Position numbers and translations under genes: made by a program. A DNA stretch of 64,000 nucleotides from VAZQ01 sp963739175 (GTDB lineage Bacteria > Pseudomonadota > Alphaproteobacteria > Rhizobiales > Xanthobacteraceae): positions 1,116,001-1,180,000 of the forward strand of contig CAVTZH010000009.1 of NCBI GenBank assembly GCA_963739175.1, given 5' to 3'. Shown one piece after another: positions 9,367 through 16,821 of this stretch. The notes below the pieces were generated by a model. It was not told the DNA's origin. It worked only from the letters and a program-made list of their open reading frames with translations, and made no database searches. Numbering within the stretch: the stretch's first letter is position 1; each line of letters begins with the position of its first letter.

Positions 9367-9699
9367 ATGACAATGACACTACCGACCAAGACATTGGCTC
9401 CGGCGCTGCTTGTGGCCGCGATCCCGCTGTTCGCGGGGTCCGCGTCGGCGGCGCCGCTGTCGCAATCATTGGCGCTCGGCAACGCCGAAACCGCAACCGT
9501 CGAGCAGGTTCAGTATCGTCGCGCGCGGCGTTACTACAACGGTGGCTACTACGCTTATGGCTGGGCACCAGGCTACGCTCCACGAGGTCGGGCTTGGAAC
9601 TACGGTAACGGATCGGCAGCGACCGGCCCGGGCTCAGCGGCCAGATGTGGGTCGGATCGTTTTCAGGCGAGCGGCTATCCGAGCTGGATGTGCCGGTAG
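9367..9699 (+). CDS. small exported Gly/Tyr-rich protein
   Basis: About 110 residues. Three ATGs (9361, 9367, 9373) stand in a row in frame; GGAG at 9357-9360 is best spaced for the second. A signal peptide ends AGSASAAP. The mature part has RRARRYYNGGYYAYGWAPGY, typical of small Gly/Tyr-rich secreted or cell-surface proteins of Rhizobiales, and a C-terminal pair of cysteines (ARCGSDRF, PSWMCR). Function unknown. A strong terminator follows after 17 nt. Confidence 0.7.
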   Translation: MTMTLPTKTLAPALLVAAIPLFAGSASAAPLSQSLALGNAETATVEQVQYRRARRYYNGGYYAYGWAPGYAPRGRAWNYGNGSAATGPGSAARCGSDRFQASGYPSWMCR

Positions 9700-9716
9700 T
9701 CCAAGCAAGCCGGCCG

Positions 9717-9749
9717 AAGCAAAGGCGCCCAGTTGGGCGCCTTTTGCTT
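9717..9749 (+). terminator. rho-independent terminator
   Basis: AAGCAAAGGCGCC pairs with GGCGCCTTTTGCTT around a short loop, giving a GC-rich stem that runs into an A/T-paired base with a T run on the + strand. It lies 17 nt after the stop of the small exported protein gene. Confidence 0.85.
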
Positions 9750-9916
9750 ACCAAGCAGAAGTTCGAATGAAGAGCCTCTGCGGTTTCGACGCGTAGAGGT
9801 GTGCGGGGGTGTTGCTAACACACTGAAATCAATAGTGGGCGCTGTAACCTACGGGTAACCGGCTCCTTGAGTTGGTATGCTCTCGTCTCGGACTTTGCCG
9901 GTCGAAGGTTCTTTCC

Positions 9917-11870
9917 ATGACCCAAATCCCTCCAGGACGATCGGCGCCACCGATGGATCCATCCGTTGCAGTCGCGCAGCGACGGAGACCGGCCACTGCC
10001 GGTCGCCGGCTTCAAAGGCACGCCCGAAGAGATCGAGCGGCAGTGGTACGAGCAGGTCTATCGCGGCCAAGGCGACAGCATGGCGCAACTCACCTGGCGC
10101 GCGGTGCTGGTTGGATCATGTCTGGGCGCCGTGTTGTCGCTGACCAACCTCTACATCGGTCTCAAGGCCGGCTGGGGCTTTGGCGTCGCTATCACGGCGT
10201 GCATTTTGTCTTATGCGATCTGGACGAGCTTGCTCAAGATCGGCATCGCGCGCACGCCGATGACCATCCTTGAGAACAACTGCATGCAGTCGACGGCGAG
10301 CTCAGCCGGCTACTCCACTGGCGGCACGCTCGTTTCGGCCTTTGCGGCCTACATCATCATCAATCAGCACTCGATGTCCGTGCCGCTGATGCTGGCCTGG
10401 GTGTTCTTCATCGCCGTGCTCGGGGTCACGATGGCTATCCCCATGAAGCGGCAGATGATCAATATCGAGCAGCTGCGCTTCCCGTCCGGCATCGCCGCGG
10501 CTGAAACCCTGCGCGCGCTGCATGCCAAAAGCTCGCAGGGTCTGCGCGCCGCGAAGGCGCTCGGTCTCGCGGGGCTGATTGCCGCGATCGACAAGTTCTG
10601 GGCAGAGGGGCTGTCGACGATCAGCGCAAGTCTCGAACGCTTTTCGAGCGGGGCGCTGCTGACCGGCCTGCAGAAATGGCTCCTCGGCAGCCATTACGAC
10701 GCCTGGGCGGGCCGCACCGTCCACTTTTCCTGGGATTTCATCTTTCTCGCCGCCGGCGCCATCACCGGCATGCGAGTCTGCGCGACCATGCTCGTCTCGG
10801 GCACGTTGTGCTGGGCCGTGCTCGTGCCGATCCTCCAGGCGAACGGCGCCGTTGAAGGTCAAGGCTTCGCCGCCCTCGTGCAGTGGACGCTCTGGTTCGG
10901 CGCCTCCTGCATGGTGGCGGCAGGGCTGTTGAGCTTTGCGCTGAGCTGGCGCACGGCCGTGAGCGCGTTCCACGATCTCGGGCAGATGTTCTCCTTCCGC
11001 GCGGCGCCTGCAACCGAGACAAGCCGCATCGAGGCGCCGATGAGCTGGTTTGCCACCGGCCAGGTCGTGTCGCTCATTGCGCTGGCCTGGCTCGGGCATG
11101 TGAGCTTCGGCATCGCGGTCTGGGAAAGTGTCGTTGCGGTGCTGCTGTCGTTCCTGCTGGCGCTGGTCGCCTGTCGCGTGACCGGTGAGACCGATACGAC
11201 GCCTGTCGGTGCCATGGGCAAAGTCACGCAGCTCACCTTCGGCGCACTGAGTCCTGGCAACGTCAATGTCAACTTGATGAGCGCCAACATCACGGCCGGC
11301 GCGGCGACCTCATCCGCGGACCTGCTCACCGACTTGAAGAGCGGTTACCTGCTTGGTGCCAACCCCCGCCAGCAGTTTCTGGCCCAGTTCTCCGGCATCT
11401 TCGTCGGTACGGTCGTCAGCGTGCTCGTGTTTGCGGCGCTGGTGCCGAACGCGCAGGTGCTCGGCACCGACCAGTTCCCGGCACCCGCCGCCCAGACCTG
11501 GTCCGCCGTTGCCATCGCGCTCGGCAAGGGCCTGGCCTCGCTCGAGCCGCTCAAGCTGTGGCTGATAGTGGCTGGCGCTGTCGTCGGCGTGGTGCTCACG
11601 CTCGCGCCGGTCTTGCTCCCGAAATACCAGGCGTATCTTCCTTCAGCGGCAGCGTTCGGCCTCGCCTGGGTGTTTCATTGGTACTATGGGCTCTTGTTTT
11701 TCCTGGGCGCCCTGCTCGCGCTCCTGTTCGAGCGACGGAAACCGAAGCTCGCCCAAGAGTTCACCCTGCCGGTGGCGTCGGGTGTGGTGGCCGGCGGCTC
11801 GCTGATGGGCGTGTTGCTGGTGTTGTGGGCCAACGGCGGCAACATTCTCAACAGGCTCTTCGGCGGCTGA
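9917..11870 (+). CDS. OPT family oligopeptide/metal-chelate transporter (5' frameshift)
   Basis: About 650 residues, nearly all membrane helices. Diagnostic stretches are FKGTPEEIERQWYEQVYRG near the N-terminus, NLYIGLKAGWGFGVA in the first helix pair, and NLMSANITAGAATSSADLL with LKSGYLLGANPRQQ in the second half. OPT carriers take up peptides or metal chelates with protons. The clean frame can only start at a TTG (9966), but an ATG with AAGG upstream stands at 9917 in another frame (MTQIPPGRSAPPMDP); one extra base between about 9975 and 10015 joins them. The start is therefore uncertain between 9917 (with shift) and 9966. Confidence 0.88.
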
Positions 11871-11889
11871 CGGGACACAGGCTCTCGCG

Positions 11890-12056
11890 CGTGAAGTGAA
11901 CGCTCATACGAAACCAAGCGCCAAGGCTTGAACTTCGCTGTATGGGGCGAGCGTCCGCGATTGTGCGCAGAAAAACGTAATCGAAGATCGTCAGTCAGTC
12001 CGACGTAAGTCTCGTCGGGATAATCGATGCTCTTGAAGCAGATAGACGTACTTCAT
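11890..12056 (-). pseudogene. GIY-YIG nuclease-domain gene fragment, frameshifted and 3'-truncated
   Basis: From the ATG at 12056 the frame reads MKYVYLLQ; after one extra base (CTTCAA-G-AGC) the next frame reads SIDYPDETYVGLTDDLRLRF and then HNRGRSPHTAKFKPWRLVSY. This is the N-terminal two-thirds of a small GIY-YIG domain protein of the UPF0213 type (strand VYLL, YVG strand, HN.G.S.HT loop, W.L). The final helix expected after LVSYE (AFERYLKSGSG-like) is absent: the frame continues antisense into the OPT gene. The piece is therefore truncated as well as shifted. Its 3' side abuts the OPT gene end, suggesting deletion of the rest. Confidence 0.75.
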
Positions 12057-12065
12057 TTAGTCAAC

Positions 12066-12096
12066 GCCCGTCTTCGCCCTGCGGGCTTCGACGGGC
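12066..12096. repeat. palindrome between tRNA-Val and the GIY-YIG fragment
   Basis: GCCCGTC at 12066-12072 pairs with GACGGGC at 12090-12096, with an inner GCCC/GGGC pair. It lies downstream of tRNA-Val on the minus strand, as does a GCCGC-GAA-GCGGC hairpin near 12145-12158. Either could help end the tRNA transcript, though neither has a clear T run. Confidence 0.4.
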
Positions 12097-12164
12097 AGCC
12101 TTCGCCACTTCGCGCGAGAGCATCGAGAATGGCTTGCCAGCAGTAGCCGCGAAGCGGCGAAGGC

Positions 12165-12239
12165 TGGTGGGCGCTGTAGGGATTGAACCTACGACCTCTC
12201 CCGTGTGAAGGGAACGCTCTCCCGCTGAGCTAAGCGCCC
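12165..12239 (-). tRNA. tRNA-Val (anticodon CAC)
   Basis: Reading the minus strand, GGGCGCT pairs with AGCGCCC, the D arm is GCTC/GAGC, the anticodon loop is TTCACAC with anticodon CAC, and the T arm is GTAGG-TTCAATC-CCTAC. The encoded 3' CCA follows the acceptor stem at 12165-12167. The tRNA reads GUG valine codons, which are frequent in this GC-rich genome. Confidence 0.96.
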
Positions 12240-12345
12240 GGTCCGAGGGCAGGATTTAAGGCACTGAGGCGCCGTGTGCAAGCATTTGCCGTGTCGAGCA
12301 CGCTCACGCCGCGGTTTGCGCCGTCCTGCGCCCTAAGCGGCACTA

Positions 12346-13626
12346 TCAGGCGCGGCTCGGCTGCGGCACCTGCGAGGCGCGGCTTTGCAGCGCCCGCATG
12401 CGGTCGGCAAGCGAGCCGCGCGAGCCTTCGCCGTTGCGCTTGTCGCCGCCGGCAGCGGCGGCCGGCGCCAGCGGCGCCGCAGCGGGGGCTCCTGCCAGCA
12501 TCGTGTCGATCTGCGATCCCGGCCCTTCCAGCGCGCTGGTGAGGCGCGCGACCTCGGCGGCGACGTCGTTGATGCGCTCGCGCAGCACCGCGTTCTCCAT
12601 GCGCTCGGTCGCCCAGGTGGCCTCGACCTCGCGCTTCATCGTGGTGATCTCGTTCTGCAGTTTGTCGCGCTCGGCCTGCGACTGCTTGAGCTGCTCTTCG
12701 AGCGCGGCGCGCTCGGTGGTGAGCGTCTCGGTCGAGGCGCGGCGGCGGTTTTCGGCTTCCGCCAGCTCGGCGCGCAGGTCGGCCACGGTCTGTTGCGCGG
12801 AGCTGGCTTCGTTGCGGAAGGAATCCGTCGATTGCTCGCGCTCGGTGAGGAAGCGGCCCTGCTCGTCGAGCCCGGCGAGCAGCTCCTGCACGCGGCGGCC
12901 GAGCACTTCAGCCTCGGTGGTCTGGGCGATCACCTGCCGCTCCAGCTCGGTGACGCGGCTGGTAAGCCCTTCCGACTTCGCGATCTCGGCGGTCAGCGCC
13001 TGGCGGGTCGCGTCCGCCGCCGTGTTCTCGACGGTGAGCCGCTCGTGCAGCTCGCGGCTTTCCTTGTCGTAGCTCGCAATCTGGCCCTTGAGCACCTCGA
13101 TCTGCGCGCGGGCGGTGACGAGCTCGACGCGCTGGCTGTCGACGATGAGCGCTGAATCGTTCGCGGTGACCGCGGTGGAGGAGAGCCGCGCGCGGATTTC
13201 GCCCAGCTGGCGCTCGGCTTCCGCCAGCGCGGCGGTCTTTTCGTCGCGCTGCTGCTGCGTCTCGTGCAGGTCTTCGCTGAGCTGCTTTTCCTTGGCTTCG
13301 AGCGCGAACAGCGCCGCGGTCTTCTCGCTGAGCTCGAGCTTGATGCGTCCGATCGCCTCGCTCTTCTTGCCGATCTCGGCGAGCTGGCTGGTGGTCTTCG
13401 ACTTCATCTGGTCGACGCTCATCTCGAGGCGTCGGGTCGACATCGCGAATTCGGCGCGCAGCTGGTCCTTGTCGGCCTGGATCTCGGCCATCGACATCGG
13501 CGTCACCGCTTCGAGGCGGCGCGTGGTGAGCCGCACGGCGCGCGCGTGCACGACCGGGATAATGCCGATGATGAGCATGCACGCGACCAAGAAGCCGATC
13601 GCGACATACATGATCGGTTCGATCAT
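12346..13626 (-). CDS. membrane-anchored coiled-coil protein, function unknown
   Basis: 426 residues: one N-terminal membrane helix (YVAIGFLVACMLIIGIIPVV, about residues 7-26), followed by roughly 330 residues of heptad-rich, Glu/Arg/Ala-rich coiled coil, then an Ala/Pro-rich tail. A GGAGGCGTAG sequence precedes the ATG at 13626. The layout (short periplasmic end, long cytoplasmic rod) resembles conserved Rhizobiales proteins of unknown role and, loosely, RmuC- or EzrA-like rods, but no catalytic or named domain is visible. It is the next gene after eipA in the same direction, with a 232-nt gap. Confidence 0.75.
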   Translation of the reverse strand: MIEPIMYVAIGFLVACMLIIGIIPVVHARAVRLTTRRLEAVTPMSMAEIQADKDQLRAEFAMSTRRLEMSVDQMKSKTTSQLAEIGKKSEAIGRIKLELSEKTAALFALEAKEKQLSEDLHETQQQRDEKTAALAEAERQLGEIRARLSSTAVTANDSALIVDSQRVELVTARAQIEVLKGQIASYDKESRELHERLTVENTAADATRQALTAEIAKSEGLTSRVTELERQVIAQTTEAEVLGRRVQELLAGLDEQGRFLTEREQSTDSFRNEASSAQQTVADLRAELAEAENRRRASTETLTTERAALEEQLKQSQAERDKLQNEITTMKREVEATWATERMENAVLRERINDVAAEVARLTSALEGPGSQIDTMLAGAPAAAPLAPAAAAGGDKRNGEGSRGSLADRMRALQSRASQVPQPSRA

Positions 13627-13858
13627 CTGGCTACGCCTCCTACACCGCTGATTTTTAGCACATTGCCACGGCCAACCGCGCGGGGCCAGCGACCCGGACC
13701 ATTAACCTCAATCGGGCCCATGATAGCGAGGTTTTCAGCGAGGTGTTTGAGCGCGGTCTTGATCTCGCTCGGCGGGAGAAAAAGCCGGGGCAATCCAACG
13801 CCGGCGTGACAGCCGCCCGTCTTAGGCGACGCACAGACGCGCGGCCGGCGATGCCGCG

Positions 13859-14434
13859 CTAGAACGGGTTCCAGGTCGGCGAGCGGGTGAAATGCAGATA
13901 GCCGATATTGGCGCCGAGCCGCAGCCCGACGCCCGAGCGGATCGGCACCAGCACGATGTTGCCGGCGCCGAGCGCGGTCATGCCGAAGCCGCCCACGAAA
14001 TACGCGGAGCCGTCGATGCCGGCGAAGCGCTGATACATCGCCTCGGTGGACGGCAGGTGGTAGACGAGAATCATGGTGCGGGCGCCTTCGCCACCCCAGT
14101 CGAATCCGATCGACGGCCCTTGCCAGAACACGCGGCGGTCGCCGGCGTTGCGGGTATACAGCGTGCCTTCGCCGTAACGCAGTCCGGCGACGAACGCGCC
14201 ACCCGCCTCCTGGCCGAGCACATAGCCGTTGGGCAGGCCCCAATTGCTCACCGCTTTCTCGATCACGCTCGCGAGTCCGCGCGACACCGTGCCGAAGAAA
14301 CGATGCCCGGTCGAAACGAGCTCGCCCGGCGGGTATTGCTGCACGGATGGCGGCGGCGCTTCTTGTGCTGCCAGCGGGTTCCCCAGGCTCACCAGGACAA
14401 GTAGCAAGATCGCGGCCCGCGTTACGGCGCCCAT
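13859..14434 (-). CDS. eipA: EipA-like (DUF1134) periplasmic envelope protein
   Basis: 191 residues with a signal peptide ending GNPLAAQ and the DUF1134 pattern: a soluble beta-rich domain with GPSIGFDWGGEGARTMILVY, GSAYFVGGFGMTALGAGN and VPIRSGVGLRLGANIGYLHF. In Brucella this protein (EipA, envelope integrity protein A) is periplasmic and needed for cell-envelope integrity; its expression there is under CtrA control. The ATG at 14434 is preferred because GGAG lies six bases upstream; an in-frame ATG at 14446 would add MELL. Symbol given by family resemblance. Confidence 0.85.
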   Translation of the reverse strand: MGAVTRAAILLLVLVSLGNPLAAQEAPPPSVQQYPPGELVSTGHRFFGTVSRGLASVIEKAVSNWGLPNGYVLGQEAGGAFVAGLRYGEGTLYTRNAGDRRVFWQGPSIGFDWGGEGARTMILVYHLPSTEAMYQRFAGIDGSAYFVGGFGMTALGAGNIVLVPIRSGVGLRLGANIGYLHFTRSPTWNPF

Positions 14435-14539
14435 CAGCAGCTCCATTGCAGTGACTTGACGGAATTTACGGCTTCGTCACGCCAGTAGCCTAGGTTTGCG
14501 GCACGAACGCAACCGAATCGCCACAGGATCGGCAATACT

Positions 14540-15046
14540 ATGGCCACACGGCGGCATGCACGGAAGCTGGCCGTTCCGCCAGCCCGATCAAGCGTCACGG
14601 CCCTTGCCCTGCTGTGGATTGTCGTATCCGCGTTACCGATCGCCGCGGCCACCACCGAGCATATCGTGGTCGACCGCAACAGCGGCCTCGCGATCCACGG
14701 TTTTGACCCGGTCGGCTATTTCACCGAGGGGGCGCCGACGCTCGGGAAGGGCGCATTCGAATACCGGCATGCCGGCGTGGTCTGGCGGTTTCGCAACGCC
14801 GGCAACCTTGGCGCCTTCGCCGCCGACCCGGACGTCTATATGCCCCGCTATGGCGGCTACGACCCGGTCGGGGTCGGCCGCGGGGTGCCGCTGGCCGGCG
14901 ACCCGCGCCACTGGTTGATCGTCGAGCAGCGCCTCTATCTGTTCCAATCGCCTGAAAACAAGGCGATATTTGCTGTGGGCAGCGAGCGTGCGGTGGCCGC
15001 CGCGGACGAGCACTGGCCGATCGTGCTGCGCACGCTGGCGCCCTGA
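14540..15046 (+). CDS. exported YHS-domain protein
   Basis: 168 residues. An N-terminal hydrophobic segment (SVTALALLWIVVSALPIAAA) acts as signal or anchor. It is followed by the YHS pattern AIHGFDPVGYFTEGAPTLGK, EYRHAGVVWRFRNAGNLGAF and YMPRYGGYDPVGVGRG. YHS domains are small folds found in metal- or haem-related proteins; here the metal-binding cysteines of the classical YHS motif are absent. It overlaps no neighbour and is convergent with cysQ, with four bases between their stops. Confidence 0.8.
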   Translation: MATRRHARKLAVPPARSSVTALALLWIVVSALPIAAATTEHIVVDRNSGLAIHGFDPVGYFTEGAPTLGKGAFEYRHAGVVWRFRNAGNLGAFAADPDVYMPRYGGYDPVGVGRGVPLAGDPRHWLIVEQRLYLFQSPENKAIFAVGSERAVAAADEHWPIVLRTLAP

Positions 15047-15050
15047 ACCT

Positions 15051-15881
15051 TCAACCAGCGGCCTGGATGGCTGACGGGTCGCCCCAGGCAATGAAGCCGG
15101 GCACCCGCAGGCCATCGGCCGGGCGATAGGAGAGCGGCCTCCGCTCCGGGGTGGTCACGATACCGCCGGCGGCCGCCACGATGGCGTGGCCCGCCGCGAC
15201 GTCCCACTGATGGGTGGGGGCGAGGCGCGGATAGACGTCGGCGGCACCCTCGGCGACGCGGCAGAGCTTGATCGCCGATCCGCTCTTGAGCCGCGTGACC
15301 TCGCCAAAGCGGGCGCCAAGGCGCCCCAGGAACGCATCGCTTTCGGCATCGAAATGAGAGCGGCTGACCGCCGCGACGATGCCGGCCTTGGGCATCGGAC
15401 GGGTCCGAATCGCGGTAACCCCTGCCGCCGCGCTCGCAGGCGCGCCGGGCGCCAGCCGAAAACGCTCGGCGCCGCCGCCGGCTGCGGTGCGCCAGACCAG
15501 GCCGAGCGCGGGCGCGGCGACGATCCCGAGCGCGGGGAGGCCGCCCCGCACGAAGCCCAGATTGACGGCGAATTCGTCGCGGCCGGCGACCAGCTCACGG
15601 GTGCCGTCGACCGGATCGACCAGCACGAAGTCGTCGGCAGCCGCGCCAACGGCCGCGCCGGCGCTCGCCTCTTCGGAGATGATCGGCACGCCCGGCAGGA
15701 GCTTCGCCACGCCCTCGAGGATGATGGCTTCGGACGCGTCGTCGGCGGCCGTCACCGGCGATTGATCGGCTTTGATGCGCGTATCGAGCGCGCTCGCGCG
15801 GGCGGCGAGAATCGCCGCCGCCGCCTGTGAAACGATGGTCGTCAGGTGGTCGATGAGGGAGGCGTCGGATGGAACAGTCAT
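15051..15881 (-). CDS. cysQ: 3'(2'),5'-bisphosphate nucleotidase CysQ / inositol monophosphatase family
   Basis: 276 residues with the Li-sensitive phosphatase signatures: ISEEAS (first metal Glu pair), DPVDGTRE (metal-binding DPxDGT), and HQWDVAAGHAIVAAAGG (WDxAxxH region). CysQ hydrolyses 3'-phosphoadenosine 5'-phosphate, the by-product of sulfate assimilation; close relatives act on inositol phosphates, so substrate is inferred from the CysQ-like order and length. The ATG at 15881 (MTVPSDASLIDHL) is favoured over a frame extending to 15935. Confidence 0.88.
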   Translation of the reverse strand: MTVPSDASLIDHLTTIVSQAAAAILAARASALDTRIKADQSPVTAADDASEAIILEGVAKLLPGVPIISEEASAGAAVGAAADDFVLVDPVDGTRELVAGRDEFAVNLGFVRGGLPALGIVAAPALGLVWRTAAGGGAERFRLAPGAPASAAAGVTAIRTRPMPKAGIVAAVSRSHFDAESDAFLGRLGARFGEVTRLKSGSAIKLCRVAEGAADVYPRLAPTHQWDVAAGHAIVAAAGGIVTTPERRPLSYRPADGLRVPGFIAWGDPSAIQAAG

Positions 15882-16014
15882 AATCTGGCGTTGCGCGGTC
15901 TTTGCCTTGGCGGATGAGTGCACGCGGTGTATCACACCGCCGCGTTCGCGCTAGGCGAGCTGAGTCGTCCTGCATTCCCGTTTTGGTGCATCCCCGCATA
16001 CCGGAGACATCGTC

Positions 16015-16653
16015 ATGTCCGGCCCCGTGACCCTCGAATCGCTCGATCTGGCGGCGCTGCTCTGCTCGCGCGTCTGCCATGACCTCATCAGTCCGGCTGG
16101 CGCCATCGTCAACGGGCTTGAGGTGCTGGAGGAAGGCGGCGACGCCGAGACCAAGACCTTCGCGATGGACTTGATCAAGAAGAGCGCGCGCACGGCGTCC
16201 GCCCGGCTGCAGTTCTGCCGGATCGCGTTCGGCGCGGCCGGTTCCGCCGGCGCCCAGATCGACACCGGCGATGCGGAGAACGTGGCGCGCGGCTTCATCG
16301 AGGACGACAAGGTCAAGCTGACCTGGAATCTGCAGCGGGCGCTGCTGCCCAAGAACCGCGTGAAGCTGTTGCTGAATATGCTGGTCGTCGCCGGCGGCAC
16401 CATCCCGCGCGGCGGTACGCTGACGGTCGATCCGATCGGTTCCGGCGAGACCGTCGGCTTCAAGATCACCGCCACCGGCATCAGTGCCCGCATCAACCAG
16501 GCGGTGCCGGGCCTGCTCGATGGCCAGTCCGAGAACGGGACGGTCGACGCCCACGCCATCCAGCCGTTCTATACGGGGCTTTTGGCCAAGGCCTGCGGGC
16601 TTTCGGTCACGCTCGCCGCCGAAGGCGACACCGTGACGGTCGCCACCCAGTAG
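16015..16653 (+). CDS. chpT: histidine phosphotransferase ChpT
   Basis: 212 residues. The DHp-like N-terminal helix holds the phospho-acceptor His22 in RVCHDLISPAGAIVNGLEVL, and the C-terminal part is a degenerate ATPase-like domain (FYTGLLAKACGLSVTLAAEGD). ChpT carries phosphate from the hybrid kinase CckA to CtrA and CpdR in the alphaproteobacterial cell-cycle relay. Its target CtrA is encoded 14 kb away in this window. It stands directly upstream of the chemotaxis operon, with the 168-nt gap carrying a CtrA-box-like site. A GAGTC (GANTC) site lies about 55 nt before its ATG. Confidence 0.9.
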   Translation: MSGPVTLESLDLAALLCSRVCHDLISPAGAIVNGLEVLEEGGDAETKTFAMDLIKKSARTASARLQFCRIAFGAAGSAGAQIDTGDAENVARGFIEDDKVKLTWNLQRALLPKNRVKLLLNMLVVAGGTIPRGGTLTVDPIGSGETVGFKITATGISARINQAVPGLLDGQSENGTVDAHAIQPFYTGLLAKACGLSVTLAAEGDTVTVATQ

Positions 16654-16676
16654 GGCGTCCCACCAGTCCCGAATTG

Positions 16677-16692
16677 CTAACGCAAGCTTAAC
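16677..16692. promoter_or_regulatory. CtrA-box-like site upstream of cheA
   Basis: CTAA-CGCAAGC-TTAAC matches the CtrA consensus TTAA-N7-TTAA(C) with one mismatch in the first half. It lies about 130-145 nt before the cheA ATG. TTAA is rare in this GC-rich sequence, and CtrA controls motility genes in many alphaproteobacteria. Confidence 0.5.
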
Positions 16693-16821
16693 GCGCTCGC
16701 TTAAACGCTGCGCGCACCGCGCGCGTATGCACCAAAATTAAACCCTTTGCCAACACACTGATCCGGCTCCCAAAAGGTCATCGATTGGGAGGCTTTTGCG
16801 TGTTTGAAAGCCTCGGCCGCC

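Noticed and set aside
13623..13858. Minus-strand peptide LFLPPSEIKTALKHLAENLA... ending with a TGA that overlaps the coiled-coil gene ATG
   Set aside because: Looks protein-like but has only a weak TTG start, no family, and lies where the promoter and ribosome site of the coiled-coil gene must be; kept as a curiosity only.
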